NCBI RefSeq assembly: GCF_014196505.1
Contig: NZ_JACIDW010000005.1
Span: forward strand, 62,001 to 126,000
Length of the DNA stretch: 64,000 bases
Direction: 5' to 3'
Origin: Rhizobium metallidurans
GTDB lineage: Bacteria > Pseudomonadota > Alphaproteobacteria > Rhizobiales > Rhizobiaceae
The notes beneath the pieces were generated by a model. It ran no database searches. It had not been told where the DNA came from and saw only the letters and a list, made by a program, of their open reading frames with translations. Made by a program: the position numbers and the translations under genes. Shown here piece after piece: positions 17,210-27,110 of this stretch (position 1 is the stretch's first letter; every line of letters starts with the position of its first letter).

Positions 17210-17977
17210 ATGGACGATACGAACGAGCCGCATCAGTCGACCGAGCCCGCCGCCAAGCCGCCGCGCACGCCCGTTTTCAATCTTCCCGGCACCATCGTCG
17301 CGACCATCGGTCTGTTGGCCGTGATCTACGCCGGGCAGACGCTTCTGCTTTCCGACAGCGGTGTCGATGCGCTGTTCTTCGATTTCGGCTTCATCCCGCT
17401 GCGTTACATCACGCCTCTGTCCGAGCAGGGGCCGCAATTGTTCTGGACGCCGCTCACCTATTCGCTGCTGCACGGAAGTATCGAGCACATCCTGTTTAAC
17501 GGCCTCTGGCTGATGGCGTTCGGCGCCCCCGTCGCCCGCCGCATCGGCTGGGTTCGCTACACGGTTTTCTGGGTGCTTGCCGCGGTCGCGTCGGCAGCGC
17601 TTCAAGCCGTGCTGAACTGGGGTGACGCCGCGGTGCTGATCGGCGCGTCCGGCGTGGTCTCCGCGCTGATGGGCGCTGCCTGCCGCTTCGCCTTTCCGTC
17701 CGAGCGCCGCGTGACGGTTCCAGCCCACCTCAATCCCCGGCTGTCGATTGGCGAGGCGTTGCGCAGCCGTACCGTCGTCATGTTCATGCTCTTCTGGTTC
17801 GCCGGCAATCTTCTGATTGCGGTCGGCGTTCCACTGATCGGTGACACCGGTCAGCCGATCGCGTGGGAAGCCCATATCGGCGGCTTCGTCTTCGGCTTCC
17901 TGCTGTTTTCGCTGTTCGATCGCCCGCCGCCCGAACTTACATCTGTTTCGGAAGAAGCGGATATATTGCAATCCTGA
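17210..17977 (+). CDS. Rhomboid family intramembrane serine protease
   Basis: 255 residues with six hydrophobic spans after a 25-residue cytoplasmic Pro-rich tail. The catalytic dyad is visible as Ser147 in IGASGVVSALMG and His222 in AWEAHIGGFVFG, and the second span carries HxxxN-type residues (LHGSIEHILFNGLW). It cleaves membrane-protein substrates within the bilayer; natural substrates in rhizobia are not established. It sits after the candidate sRNA terminator and 100 bases before a CBS protein on the same strand. Confidence 0.93.
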   Translation: MDDTNEPHQSTEPAAKPPRTPVFNLPGTIVATIGLLAVIYAGQTLLLSDSGVDALFFDFGFIPLRYITPLSEQGPQLFWTPLTYSLLHGSIEHILFNGLWLMAFGAPVARRIGWVRYTVFWVLAAVASAALQAVLNWGDAAVLIGASGVVSALMGAACRFAFPSERRVTVPAHLNPRLSIGEALRSRTVVMFMLFWFAGNLLIAVGVPLIGDTGQPIAWEAHIGGFVFGFLLFSLFDRPPPELTSVSEEADILQS

Positions 17978-18079
17978 CCGTTGAAGTGCACCATTCGAAC
18001 TGATCCGCGTTGGGAGGAGAGACCGCCGCGGATGCCTGTGATCAGCTGAAGTGTCTCACTTTCGACATAGGAGGTTCAA

Positions 18080-18514
18080 ATGTCCAATACAGTCAAAGCC
18101 ATACTCGATGCCAAGGGCAGGGATGTCGTCACCGCCGGCCCGAACACCACCGTTTCCGAGGCCGCTGCGATTCTCAGCAAGAAGAAAATCGGCGCCATCG
18201 TCATCGTCGGCATGGAAAACAAGATCGCGGGGATTTTCACCGAACGCGACGTGGTCCACGCGATCGCCAAGTCCGGCCCCGCCTGTCTTGATAGTTCGGT
18301 GGCATCGGTGATGACGGCGAAGGTCTATCGCTGCAACGAGGCGACGACCGTCAACGAGTTGATGGAACTGATGACCAGCCGTCGCTTCCGCCACGTGCCG
18401 GTCGAAAGCGCCGGCAAGCTGGCCGGCATCATCTCGATCGGTGACGTGGTCAAGACCCGCATCGCCGAGGTCGAGCGTGAAGCCGAGGATATCAAGGCCT
18501 ATATCGCAGGCTGA
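18080..18514 (+). CDS. Stand-alone tandem CBS domain protein
   Basis: 144 residues made of two CBS motifs (about 8-65 and 75-132), together one Bateman module. Typical edges are GAIVIVGMENKIAGIFTERD and GKLAGIISIGDVVK. Such proteins bind adenosyl nucleotides and signal energy state; no output domain is attached. GGAGG lies upstream of the ATG. It is a common rhizobial gene. The next gene converges from the other strand, 20 bases away. Confidence 0.92.
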   Translation: MSNTVKAILDAKGRDVVTAGPNTTVSEAAAILSKKKIGAIVIVGMENKIAGIFTERDVVHAIAKSGPACLDSSVASVMTAKVYRCNEATTVNELMELMTSRRFRHVPVESAGKLAGIISIGDVVKTRIAEVEREAEDIKAYIAG

Positions 18515-18534
18515 CGAAGGGCGCGCCGGCTCGC

Positions 18535-19497
18535 TCAGCTGGAGCCGGCAAATAGCTCCTGCATGCGCCTCAACTCGGGAAGCCGCGCCGTGGCTTCCTG
18601 ATAGCCGCGCTCGATGGCTTCGCCGGCGCGGTGAAACTCCGAAAGGCCGATATCGCTCAATCTTGGTTGAAGCGAGATGTCGGGCGGGTCGCCGGCCAGA
18701 CGCGCGCGCGCGATGCGATCCTGGATGATGTTGAATGCCTGCACCATGACCCCGGTCATGCCGAGCTTGGCATAAGGCGCGTGCTCCTGCTTCTGCACTT
18801 CCGACGGCGTCAGGCTGGCGCTGTGGCGAACCACGGCCGAGCGGCCATAGATGTCGTAGTTCAGGTTGACGGCGACGACCAGCGGCTGCTCGTAGGCGCG
18901 GCAGACCGAGACGGGCACGGGATTGACGAGAGCGCCATCGACCAGCGTCCGGTGATTGCTGCGCACGGGTTCGAAAATGCCGGGCAGGGCATAGGAGGCC
19001 CTGAGCGCCGTGATCAGCGAGCCGTTGGCGATCCACACCTCGTGGCCGCTGTTGACCTCGGCTGAGACCGCGACGAACGGCCGGTCGAGATCCTCGACGT
19101 TCAGCCCTTCCAGATGCTCCTGCATGCGTTTGGTAAGCCGCATGCCGCCGAACAGGCCGCTGCCGCCGATCGTAAGGTCGAGCAGGCTTGCGATCCGGCG
19201 CATGGTCAAGGACCGGGCGAAACTCTCGAGCTCGTCGAGCTTGCCGGCAAGATAGCAGCCGCCGACCAGCGCGCCGATCGACGTGCCGGCGATCATGCCG
19301 ATCTCAATTCCCGCTTCGTCGAGCGCCCTGAGCACGCCGATATGCGCCCAGCCGCGCGCCGCGCCGCCGCCCAGCGCGAGCGCCAGCTTCGGCTTCTGCT
19401 GTGCGGGAACAGGGAGCTTGATATCGGAGGGCGAGGCTATGCCGGCGTCGGAACCGACGGTTTCGGAGCCTTGACGGATCAAACTCCAGCTCACCAT
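18535..19497 (-). CDS. Patatin-like phospholipase family protein
   Basis: 320 residues from the ATG at 19497 (MVSWSLIRQG), preceded by GGGGAGG. The patatin domain has the oxyanion loop LGGGAARGWAHIG, the nucleophile elbow GTSIG (Ser73) and the catalytic-dyad motif VDGALVNP. This matches the bacterial RssA/YlbK group of cytosolic serine lipases without a signal peptide. The physiological lipid substrate is unknown. It converges with the CBS gene. Confidence 0.92.
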   Translation of the reverse strand: MVSWSLIRQGSETVGSDAGIASPSDIKLPVPAQQKPKLALALGGGAARGWAHIGVLRALDEAGIEIGMIAGTSIGALVGGCYLAGKLDELESFARSLTMRRIASLLDLTIGGSGLFGGMRLTKRMQEHLEGLNVEDLDRPFVAVSAEVNSGHEVWIANGSLITALRASYALPGIFEPVRSNHRTLVDGALVNPVPVSVCRAYEQPLVVAVNLNYDIYGRSAVVRHSASLTPSEVQKQEHAPYAKLGMTGVMVQAFNIIQDRIARARLAGDPPDISLQPRLSDIGLSEFHRAGEAIERGYQEATARLPELRRMQELFAGSS

Positions 19498-19606
19498 GGC
19501 AAACCTCCCCCTGGCACGACACCCACGCAAATATTAGTGCGCCGCCACCCTTTCGAATTGGTATATGGCCGCCTCTCTTGACCCAAAAAGAGACGGCTAG
19601 CCGTCC

Positions 19607-20065
19607 TTACGGCTGTTTTCCGTAGACTTCGTGGGGATCGAACTGGCGCTCGTCGTCGGCGATCGCAAGCATCGGCTTGCCGTCTTCCAGGCTGACGGTC
19701 CGATAGAAGCAGGATCGGCGGCCAGTGTGGCAGGTTGCATCGTGGCCCGCAACTTCGACCTTTAGCCAAATTGCGTCCTGGTCGCAGTCGGTGCGGATTT
19801 CCTTCACCGTCTGGATGTTGCCCGAAGTCTCGCCCTTCAGCCAGAGCTTGCCGCGCGAGCGGCTGAAATAGTGGGCCTTGCCGGTCTGGATGGTCAGCGC
19901 CAATGCCTTGGCGTTCATATGCGCCACCATCAGCAATTCGCCGTCATGGGCGTCGGTCACGATCGCGGTGATCAGGCCGCGGTCGTCGAACCGCGGCGTG
20001 AAATCACCGGCATCCTCGAGCTCGGACTTGTCTTCGGACGGCGCATTGAAGGCAAATGGCATCAT
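19607..20065 (-). CDS. hisI: Phosphoribosyl-AMP cyclohydrolase
   Basis: 152 residues, monofunctional (no HisE domain). The zinc and magnesium ligands are visible: DCDQDAI and [11 protein letters not shown]. It opens the purine ring of PR-AMP, the third step of histidine synthesis. The start could be either of two adjacent ATG codons (20065 or 20062). folE, another purine-ring cyclohydrolase, starts just upstream on the same strand with a gap of about 24 bases; folE-hisI linkage is common in rhizobia. Confidence 0.96.
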   Translation of the reverse strand: MMPFAFNAPSEDKSELEDAGDFTPRFDDRGLITAIVTDAHDGELLMVAHMNAKALALTIQTGKAHYFSRSRGKLWLKGETSGNIQTVKEIRTDCDQDAIWLKVEVAGHDATCHTGRRSCFYRTVSLEDGKPMLAIADDERQFDPHEVYGKQP

Positions 20066-20089
20066 CGCGGCTTTCTGAAATGAAGCCGG

Positions 20090-20704
20090 TCAGCGGCTCC
20101 GCACCATGGATATGAATCGGGCTTGGTCAGCCGGCTCAGTTTTAAATGTGCCGGTGAAGGTTGTCGTCAATGTGGTCGAGCCCTGTTTCTGAACGCCGCG
20201 CATCGCCATGCACATATGTTCGGCCTCGATCATCACCGCGACGCCGCGCGGGGCAAGCGTTTCGTCGATCGAACGGGCGATCTGGGCGGTCATGGTTTCC
20301 TGCGTTTGCAGGCGGCGGCCGTAGATTTCGACGACGCGCGCGATCTTCGACAGACCGAGGACCTTGCCGTCGGGCATGTAGGCCACGTGCGCCTTGCCGA
20401 TGATCGGAACCATGTGATGTTCGCAGTGCGAAAAGAACGGAATATCCTTCACCAGAACCATGTCGTCGTAACCGGCGACCTCCTCGAAGGTCCGGCCAAG
20501 CACCTCTTCGGCATCCATCTCGTAGCCGGCGAAGAGCTCGCGATAGGCTTTCGCGACACGCGCCGGCGTATCCAGCAGTCCCTCGCGCGAAGGGTCGTCG
20601 CCGGCCCAGCGGAGCAGCGTGCGCACCGCCTCTTCGGCTTCCTTCTGGGTTGGGCGATTGGATTCTGGCGTGGTCTGCGGAAAGTTCTTTACGATGGCGT
20701 CCAT
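20090..20704 (-). CDS. folE: GTP cyclohydrolase I, type I
   Basis: 204 residues from the ATG at 20704 ([10 protein letters not shown]), with AGGAGA nine bases ahead; the longer reading to 20728 was rejected. Zinc-binding and active-site residues are present: [19 protein letters not shown] (first Cys and His) and [11 protein letters not shown] (second Cys). It converts GTP to dihydroneopterin triphosphate for folate. It is the first gene of a leftward pair with hisI. Confidence 0.97.
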   Translation of the reverse strand: MDAIVKNFPQTTPESNRPTQKEAEEAVRTLLRWAGDDPSREGLLDTPARVAKAYRELFAGYEMDAEEVLGRTFEEVAGYDDMVLVKDIPFFSHCEHHMVPIIGKAHVAYMPDGKVLGLSKIARVVEIYGRRLQTQETMTAQIARSIDETLAPRGVAVMIEAEHMCMAMRGVQKQGSTTLTTTFTGTFKTEPADQARFISMVRSR

Positions 20705-21007
20705 CTGCAACTGTCTCCTGATCCGCAAGGCGGACCGTATTTCGGACTAGCCACTGGCAATCCCACTCGGGAATAGTGCACCTTTGGCAGGCTCCGGGGC
20801 TTTCAGGGCGAAAATCTGAGGCCCGTCCGGCACGGTTTCCCATTCAAACTTACACGAGGCCATTGCATTTCGATGGCCTTCGAACGACATACATATAGGA
20901 AAATGGCATCGCTATGTAAGTCTTCCAGCGCGACACGGTGTGTTTTTGTTTGTGCTACAATAAACGATCAGCCGCCTATCCGCATGAAATATGGAGCGGA
21001 ATACCCG

Positions 21008-21451
21008 ATGGACGACATATACAACAGCAAAATTCTCGAATTCGCCGGCAATATACCGCTGATCGGCACTCTTGAGGACGCCGATGCCAGCGCCCAGGCG
21101 CACTCCAAGCTCTGCGGCTCGAAGGTCAGGATTTGGCTGAAGATGGATGGCGATACGGTTTCGGCCTTCGCCCATGACGTCAAGGCCTGCGCGCTCGGCC
21201 AGGCCTCGTCCTCGATCATGGCCCGCCATGTCGTCGGCGCGACGGCGCAGGAGCTGCGCCAGGCACGCGCGGACATGCTCGCCATGCTGAAAGAGGAGGG
21301 CGAGGGCCCCTCCGGGCGCTTCGAGGAGATGCGCTATCTGAGGCCCGTCCGCGACTACAAGGCCCGTCACGCTTCCACCATGCTGACCTTCGACGCCGTG
21401 GTCGACGCGATCGGACAGGTCGAGGCCAAGCGCGAAACGGTGGAGGCTTGA
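21008..21451 (+). CDS. IscU/NifU-like iron-sulfur scaffold-like protein
   Basis: 147 residues from the ATG at 21008 (MDDIYNSKILEFAG), the family start. The IscU fold pattern is clear, with Cys36 (KLCGSKV) and Cys61 (VKACALGQASSS). The third scaffold cysteine, expected in a RHACxxL-type motif, is Ser123 (RHASTMLTF). It may therefore not hold a cluster by the standard three-Cys mechanism. Rhizobia often keep such a protein directly before yidD. The yidD start lies three bases after its stop. A role in Fe-S trafficking is inferred from fold only. Confidence 0.85.
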   Translation: MDDIYNSKILEFAGNIPLIGTLEDADASAQAHSKLCGSKVRIWLKMDGDTVSAFAHDVKACALGQASSSIMARHVVGATAQELRQARADMLAMLKEEGEGPSGRFEEMRYLRPVRDYKARHASTMLTFDAVVDAIGQVEAKRETVEA

Positions 21452-21454
21452 ACC

Positions 21455-21856
21455 ATGTGCCAGTTCTGCTTGCCGAACGATCACGACGACGAGGATGAAG
21501 GCGGCAGCGCCGCGCCGACCCAGGCAAGGCCGATTGTGCAGTCGCGCAATTACACCGGACCCTTCCGCAAGACACCTGACCGGTTGTTCGGAATGGGCTT
21601 TATCCGGCTCTACCAGCTGACGCTGTCCGGCTTCATCGGCAATTCCTGCCGCCATATCCCGACATGCTCGGAATACGGCTACGAGGCCATTGCGCGTCAT
21701 GGTCTGTGGAGCGGCGGATGGATGACGCTGTTTCGCGTCGGCCGTTGCGGCCCCGGCGGCACCAGCGGGCTCGACCGCGTTCCGGAAACGCTCGGTTCGC
21801 GTTTCCATTGGTGGACGCCGTGGCGTTATCTGGCGCTCGGCCGCAAGCCGGCGTGA
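21455..21856 (+). CDS. yidD: YidD, membrane protein insertion efficiency factor
   Basis: 133 residues. The core (about 45-115) is diagnostic: LYQLTLSGFIGNSCRHIPTC and SEYGYEAIARHG, with the Cys pairs of the family, then GRCGPGGTSGLDRVP. It has an N-terminal extension with CQFC and an acidic stretch, longer than the 70-85 residue Gram-negative form. YidD assists YidC-dependent insertion at the inner membrane. The stop overlaps the GTG start of the DUF1697 gene. Confidence 0.93.
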   Translation: MCQFCLPNDHDDEDEGGSAAPTQARPIVQSRNYTGPFRKTPDRLFGMGFIRLYQLTLSGFIGNSCRHIPTCSEYGYEAIARHGLWSGGWMTLFRVGRCGPGGTSGLDRVPETLGSRFHWWTPWRYLALGRKPA

Positions 21857-22380
21857 TAACCTGCGTCGCGCTCCTGCATAGCATCGTTCTGGCGCCGGGC
21901 CGCAGGGTCGTCATGTCTGATCTGCGAGACATGACCTCGTCGCTCGGTTATCGAAATCCGCGCACACTGGTCTCGACGGGCAATATCGTCTTCGAAACGC
22001 AGCCGTCACCGATCGGTGATATCGAGCTGCGGCTGGAGCAGGCGTTCAAAGCGCGCTTCGGCAAGCCGGTCGATATCCTTGTTCGAACGGGAGAGGATTG
22101 GCGCAAGATCGCCGCCACCAACCCGTTTCCCGACGGCGATGGCAGTCAGGTGATCCTGCGCGTCATGCGAAAGCCGCTCGACCACGCGGTTCTCGACAGG
22201 TTACGGCCGCATGCGCAGCCGAACCAGCGCCTTGCCGTGATCGGCGGCGATCTCTGGATCGATTTTGCCGGCAAGCCCAGCGAATGGAAACTGCTGTCGG
22301 CGCTCACGACGAAGCGCATGGGCGTCGGCACGCTGCGCAACTGGAACACCGTTCGCGGGCTCGCCGAAATGGTCGGCTAA
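21853..22380 (+). CDS. DUF1697 family protein
   Basis: 175 residues from the GTG at 21853 (VITCVALLHSIVLAPGRRVV), which overlaps the yidD stop (GTGA) and matches the family's N-terminus; upstream codons in this frame belong to the yidD shadow. The conserved core LGYRNPRTLVSTGNIVF and the C-terminal TTKRMGVGTLRNWNTVRGLA are plain. The function is unknown; it is a soluble alpha/beta protein. It is translationally coupled to yidD. Confidence 0.88.
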   Translation: MITCVALLHSIVLAPGRRVVMSDLRDMTSSLGYRNPRTLVSTGNIVFETQPSPIGDIELRLEQAFKARFGKPVDILVRTGEDWRKIAATNPFPDGDGSQVILRVMRKPLDHAVLDRLRPHAQPNQRLAVIGGDLWIDFAGKPSEWKLLSALTTKRMGVGTLRNWNTVRGLAEMVG

Positions 22381-22502
22381 CCCGTCTTTTCCTTTACTGC
22401 GACGGCAAATCCCGGTATCAGGCGGCGGCGTATTCATGATCCGAAACGCATCATTGCAACCACCCGCATTCGTTGGCGGGACTGGACAAGGAGAAGTCTA
22501 AA

Positions 22503-24509
22503 ATGTCCCAATCCGTTTCCCTGACATTCCCCGATGGTTCCGTGCGCAGCTACGATGCTGGCGCAACCGGCAAGGATGTCGCTGAATCCATTTCCAAGTC
22601 GCTTGCCAAGAAGGCTGTCGCCATCGCGATCGACGGCACCGTGCGCGACCTTTCCGATCCCGTCGCCGACGGCGCGATCGAAATCATCACCCGCACCGAT
22701 CCCCGCGCGCTCGAGCTCATCCGCCACGACGCGGCCCACGTCATGGCCGAAGCCGTGCAGGAGCTGTGGCCCGGCACGCAGGTCACGATCGGTCCGGTGA
22801 TCGAGAACGGCTTCTATTACGATTTCGCCAAGAACGACCCCTTCACGCTCGACGATCTTCCTAAGATCGAAAAGAAGATGAAGGAGATCATTTCGCGCAA
22901 CGCTGCCTTCACCAAGCAGATCTGGTCGCGCGAGAAGGCCAGGGAAGTCTTCGCCGCCAAGGGCGAGAGCTACAAGGTCGAGCTCGTCGATGCGATCCCG
23001 GAAGGGCAGGACCTGAAGATCTACAATCAGGGCGAATGGTTCGACCTCTGCCGCGGGCCGCACATGGCCTCCACCGGCCAGGTCGGCACGGCCTTCAAGC
23101 TGATGAAGGTTGCCGGCGCCTACTGGCGTGGCGACAGCAACAACGCCATGCTCTCGCGCATCTACGGTACGGCTTGGGCCGAGCAGGCGGATCTCGACAA
23201 CTACCTGCACATGCTGGCGGAAGCCGAAAAGCGCGATCACCGCAAGCTGGGGCGCGAGATGGACCTGTTCCATTTCCAGGAAGAGGGCCCCGGCGTCGTC
23301 TTCTGGCACGGCAAGGGCTGGCGGATGTTCCAGGCGCTGACCTCCTACATGCGTCGCCGCCTCGCCGGCACCTATGAAGAGGTCAACGCCCCGCAGGTGC
23401 TCGACGCCTCGCTCTGGGAGACCTCCGGTCACTGGGGCTGGTATCAGGAAAACATGTTCGCGGTGAAGTCGGCCTATGCCTTCACGCATCCGGAGGACAA
23501 AGAGGCCGACAACCGCGTCTTCGCGCTGAAGCCGATGAACTGCCCAGGTCACGTGCAGATCTTCAAGCATGGCCTGAAGTCCTATCGCGAGCTGCCGATC
23601 CGTCTGGCCGAGTTCGGCACGGTGCACCGCTACGAGGCCTCCGGCGCGCTCCATGGCCTGATGCGTGTTCGCGGCTTCACCCAGGACGACGCGCACGTCT
23701 TCTGCACGGAAGAGCAGATGGCGGCCGAATGCCTGCGCATCAACGATCTCATCCTGTCGGTCTATGAAGACTTCGGCTTCAAGGAAATCGTCGTCAAGCT
23801 CTCGACCCGTCCCGAAAAGCGCGTGGGATCCGACGCTCTCTGGGACCGCGCCGAAGCCGTGATGACCGAGGTACTGAAGACCATCGAGGAACAGTCCGAA
23901 GGCCGCATCAAGACCGGCATCCTGCCGGGCGAGGGCGCGTTCTACGGTCCGAAGTTCGAATATACGCTGAAGGACGCCATCGGCCGTGAATGGCAGTGCG
24001 GCACCACGCAGGTCGACTTCAACCTGCCGGAACGCTTCGGCGCCTTCTATATCGACAGCAACTCCGAAAAGACGCAGCCGGTGATGATCCACCGCGCCAT
24101 CTGCGGCTCGATGGAGCGCTTCCTCGGTATCCTGATCGAGAACTTCGCCGGACACCTGCCGCTGTGGATGTCGCCGCTGCAGATCGTGGTCGCGACGATC
24201 ACGTCGGAAGCCGACGCATACGGCGAGGAAGTTGCCGAGGCGCTGCGCGAGGCAGGCCTTCATGTCGAGACCGACTTCCGCAACGAGAAGATCAACTACA
24301 AGGTCCGCGAACACTCGGTCACCAAGGTGCCCGTCATCATCGTTTGCGGCAAGAAGGAAGCCGAAGAGCGCACGGTCAACATCCGCCGTCTCGGCAGCCA
24401 GGAGCAGAGCTCGATGTCGCTTGACGACGCGATCGCTGCTTTGACGCACGAGGCGACGCCGCCGGATGTGCTGCGCAAGGCTGCTGCCAGGAAGGCGAAG
24501 GCCGCCTGA
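22503..24509 (+). CDS. thrS: Threonyl-tRNA synthetase
   Basis: 668 residues from the ATG at 22503, with AGGAG before it. The TGS domain is at 1-63, and the editing domain has the HDAAH motif and CRGPHM. The class II catalytic core has motif 2 ([20 protein letters not shown]) and motif 3 ([11 protein letters not shown]), followed by the anticodon-binding domain at about 560-650. It charges tRNA-Thr and clears Ser-tRNA-Thr. The 120 bases upstream show no T-box-like element. A bidirectional hairpin lies downstream. Confidence 0.98.
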   Translation: MSQSVSLTFPDGSVRSYDAGATGKDVAESISKSLAKKAVAIAIDGTVRDLSDPVADGAIEIITRTDPRALELIRHDAAHVMAEAVQELWPGTQVTIGPVIENGFYYDFAKNDPFTLDDLPKIEKKMKEIISRNAAFTKQIWSREKAREVFAAKGESYKVELVDAIPEGQDLKIYNQGEWFDLCRGPHMASTGQVGTAFKLMKVAGAYWRGDSNNAMLSRIYGTAWAEQADLDNYLHMLAEAEKRDHRKLGREMDLFHFQEEGPGVVFWHGKGWRMFQALTSYMRRRLAGTYEEVNAPQVLDASLWETSGHWGWYQENMFAVKSAYAFTHPEDKEADNRVFALKPMNCPGHVQIFKHGLKSYRELPIRLAEFGTVHRYEASGALHGLMRVRGFTQDDAHVFCTEEQMAAECLRINDLILSVYEDFGFKEIVVKLSTRPEKRVGSDALWDRAEAVMTEVLKTIEEQSEGRIKTGILPGEGAFYGPKFEYTLKDAIGREWQCGTTQVDFNLPERFGAFYIDSNSEKTQPVMIHRAICGSMERFLGILIENFAGHLPLWMSPLQIVVATITSEADAYGEEVAEALREAGLHVETDFRNEKINYKVREHSVTKVPVIIVCGKKEAEERTVNIRRLGSQEQSSMSLDDAIAALTHEATPPDVLRKAAARKAKAA

Positions 24510-24523
24510 GGCTTTTCTGATCT

Positions 24524-24568
24524 CCTACTGAAAACGAAAACGCCCGGTCCGCAATGGCCGGGCGCTTT
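24524..24568. terminator. Bidirectional terminator between thrS and a leftward gene
   Basis: CGCCCGG (24541-24547) / CCGGGCG (24558-24564) with a 10-base loop. On the minus strand it is followed by TTTTCGTTTTC, and on the plus strand by a weak CTTTG. It serves the two convergent genes. Confidence 0.7.
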
Positions 24569-24592
24569 GCATTGATGAGGATATCGATTGCC

Positions 24593-25729
24593 TCAGTCGG
24601 AATCGACGCCACTGTCCGCCGTACCGCTCTGGAGCTGTTCGAACGACGGCATCGCTTGCGAGTTATGCGGCTGTTCCGTTTCGTTTTGCTGCTCCGGCGG
24701 CAGCTGCTGCAATGTCGTCGCCGCCGGTCCCTGGTCCGGCTGCACGTCCTTCATGAGAACTTCGACGTCCATGTTCTTGCCGGCCGCGACCTTGAATTCG
24801 CGCTGATAGATCTTGTCCTTGTTGCGCGCGACGGCGGAGTATTCGCCCTCGGCAAGTACCATGGTCGGAAAGGCGCTGACGCTTTCGCCAACGGCGTCGC
24901 CGGCGGCCGTCAGGATCGACCAGGCGGTATCCGCGATCGCTTCGCCGCCCTTGTCGGAGACGAGTTTGAAGGTGATCTGCGCCGCCTTGTGCTGGATCGT
25001 CGCTTCCGTGAGCTTGCCCGCTTCCACCTGGATGTCGGCACGCACCGATGCGTTGGTCTCGCCATACTCGGAAACGACATGATAGGTGCCGGCGTTGAGC
25101 CTTACCACCGTATTCGGCGGCACATCAGCCATCACGAGACCACGCTCGCCATCCTCGCGTACATCGCCGGAATAGATCGAGAAGCTCAGCTGATCGGGCC
25201 GGATCTTCACATCCGATCCGGAGACAGCGTTGAGCAGCAGGCCGCCGGCCTCAAGAACCATGGTCTGCTTTTCAAGCGCGCCGTCCTCTGGAACCGAAAG
25301 CTTGCGTGTCACGCCGGCACGGCCGAACGACACGTTGACGAAATAGTCGCCCGGCGCCAGCTGGAAGTCGGCCGAACCGCCCTGGGAACTGGCGATCAGC
25401 GGCAGCTTGCCATCGCTCCCGGCAACAGGGCTGAACACATACCAGGAGAGGCCGTCCTTGACGGCATCGCCGGACGCCGTGAGCTTTGCCTCGAGCGCGA
25501 CCGGACGCAGCTGCGTGCCCTGCGGCGCCCCGCCGGGCGCGATGAAGGCATTGAGCTTGGGCATCTTCGCGGTCGTGTCGAGCTGCTTGAACTCCTTGAA
25601 GGCGTCCTGCGCGCCGACGGCGACGGGCATCAAGGCAAGGAGAGCGGCGGCAACACTCCAGCGGGCGTATGGCAAAATGCCGAGCATGTGTTTTGCGAAC
25701 CAATTGACAACTGAAATGACAGAGGCCAC
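24593..25729 (-). CDS. Conserved exported protein of unknown function
   Basis: 378 residues from a GTG at 25729; the ATG at 25687 is an alternative start that still keeps the signal peptide (about 23-40, [17 protein letters not shown]). The mature part is rich in beta strands and reads as repeated carboxypeptidase-regulatory-like or Ig-like modules (for example [52 protein letters not shown]), ending in a Gln/Pro/Ser-rich tail. It is probably periplasmic. No enzyme motif is visible. Related proteins occur across rhizobia without assigned function. Confidence 0.75.
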   Translation of the reverse strand: MASVISVVNWFAKHMLGILPYARWSVAAALLALMPVAVGAQDAFKEFKQLDTTAKMPKLNAFIAPGGAPQGTQLRPVALEAKLTASGDAVKDGLSWYVFSPVAGSDGKLPLIASSQGGSADFQLAPGDYFVNVSFGRAGVTRKLSVPEDGALEKQTMVLEAGGLLLNAVSGSDVKIRPDQLSFSIYSGDVREDGERGLVMADVPPNTVVRLNAGTYHVVSEYGETNASVRADIQVEAGKLTEATIQHKAAQITFKLVSDKGGEAIADTAWSILTAAGDAVGESVSAFPTMVLAEGEYSAVARNKDKIYQREFKVAAGKNMDVEVLMKDVQPDQGPAATTLQQLPPEQQNETEQPHNSQAMPSFEQLQSGTADSGVDSD

Positions 25730-25800
25730 TTCAAGACCAACCCGATGGCAAATTCAAGACCCATCGCCGATACCGCAATGAAAATGAGAGTTTCTTGTCC

Positions 25801-26385
25801 ATGAGATCCGATATCAAGCTGATCGACTATCTCGGCGTCCGCCGCTCCATCCCCGCCTTCCAGATGTCCGAGCCGGGCCCCGAAAAGCCCGAGATCGAGG
25901 AGATCCTGCGCCTTGCCTCGCGTGTGCCGGATCACGGCAAGCTGGCGCCCTGGCGCTTCATCGTCTATCGCGGCGAGGAACGGACCCGCATCGGCGAGGA
26001 GCTTCTGAAGCTTGCCCTGGAAAAGAAGCCCGATCTGTCCGAGGAGATGATCCAGGTGGAGCGCAGCCGCTTCACGCGCGCGCCCGTCGTCGTCGCGGTC
26101 GTCAGCAAGGCCGGCCCGCACGTCAAGATCCCGGAATGGGAGCAGCTGATGTCGGCCGGCGCCGTCTGCCTCAACATGATCTTCGCGGCCAATGCCCATG
26201 GCTGGGTCGCCAACTGGCTGACCGAGTGGTTCGCCTATGACGAACGCGCCTATCCGCTGCTGGGCGTCGAGCCCGGCGAGAAGGTCGCCGGCTTCATCCA
26301 CATGGGCTCGACGACGTTCCCGCCCATCGAGCGCCCGCGCCCCGAGCTTTCCGAGACGGTCACCTGGGTCGGCGGGGAAGGTTGA
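25801..26385 (+). CDS. Nitroreductase family protein
   Basis: 194 residues from the ATG at 25801 ([20 protein letters not shown]). The FMN-binding pattern of the YdjA-like nitroreductases is present: RRS near the N-terminus, [14 protein letters not shown], and the later [10 protein letters not shown] and FIHMGS. It is a soluble flavoenzyme using NAD(P)H; the natural substrate is not known. Its stop overlaps the ATG of a flavin-reductase-type gene, so the two are translationally coupled, which suggests shared redox work. Confidence 0.9.
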   Translation: MRSDIKLIDYLGVRRSIPAFQMSEPGPEKPEIEEILRLASRVPDHGKLAPWRFIVYRGEERTRIGEELLKLALEKKPDLSEEMIQVERSRFTRAPVVVAVVSKAGPHVKIPEWEQLMSAGAVCLNMIFAANAHGWVANWLTEWFAYDERAYPLLGVEPGEKVAGFIHMGSTTFPPIERPRPELSETVTWVGGEG

Positions 26386-26987
26386 TGTTCTACGCGACGG
26401 ATCAGAACCGGCATGGCCTCGCGCACGATCCCTTCAAGGCGATCGTGTCGCCAAGGCCGATCGGCTGGATCGGCAGCAAGGGCGGGGACGGCATGCTCAA
26501 CCTGGCGCCGTATTCGTTCTTCAACGCCATATCGGACCGTCCGAAGCTGGTCATGTTCTCGTCGAGCGGTCGCAAGGACAGCTATCGAAACGCCAGCGAA
26601 ACCGGCGAATTCACCTGCAACTTCGTCAGCCGCAACCTGATCGACAAGATGAACATGTCCTCGGCCGCCGTCGCCTATGACGTCGACGAGTTCGCATTGG
26701 CCGGACTGACGCCGAAGAAGGGGGAGCTCGTCGATGCTCCCTATGTGGCCGAAGCTTTCGCGGTCCTCGAATGCAAGGTAACCGAGATCATCGAGCCAAA
26801 GTCACTCAGCGGCGAGCCGTCGGACAGCGTCATGATCTTCGGGCAGGTCGTCGGTATCCATATCGATGAAGCGATCCTGCGCGACGGCCGTATCGACATG
26901 GGTCTGGCGAGACCCGTCGCCCGTCTGGGCTACATGGATTACAGCGAGAGCAGCGATGTATTCGAGCTCTTCCGGCCCAAGGCCTGA
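26385..26987 (+). CDS. Flavin reductase-like FMN-binding protein
   Basis: 200 residues from the ATG at 26385, which overlaps the preceding TGA. It is a split-barrel flavin-binding protein of the flavin reductase-like family: SPRPIGWIGSKG, NLAPYSFFNAISDRP and FTCNFVSRNL are characteristic. It is soluble and likely binds FMN. Coupling with the nitroreductase suggests a two-protein redox pair, by inference. Function in vivo unknown. Confidence 0.9.
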   Translation: MFYATDQNRHGLAHDPFKAIVSPRPIGWIGSKGGDGMLNLAPYSFFNAISDRPKLVMFSSSGRKDSYRNASETGEFTCNFVSRNLIDKMNMSSAAVAYDVDEFALAGLTPKKGELVDAPYVAEAFAVLECKVTEIIEPKSLSGEPSDSVMIFGQVVGIHIDEAILRDGRIDMGLARPVARLGYMDYSESSDVFELFRPKA

Positions 26988-27110
26988 AAAGCCCCGCGGC
27001 CCTGAAGAAGGGTTAAAGTATATGGTGAACCAATCATAAACTTTTTGCCGCTACCGTCATCCTCAACACTTGGGGTGTGAGAGAATCGCACTTGAGGATC
27101 GGGGTTCGCA

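Noticed and set aside
20740..20830. GCCACTGG and GGGAA near folE, looking like cobalamin riboswitch parts
   Set aside because: The order and spacing are wrong for a B12 element and the remaining conserved boxes are missing.
22437..22502. Short frame ahead of thrS considered as a leader peptide
   Set aside because: It has no run of Thr codons and no attenuator hairpins, so it gives no support for attenuation.
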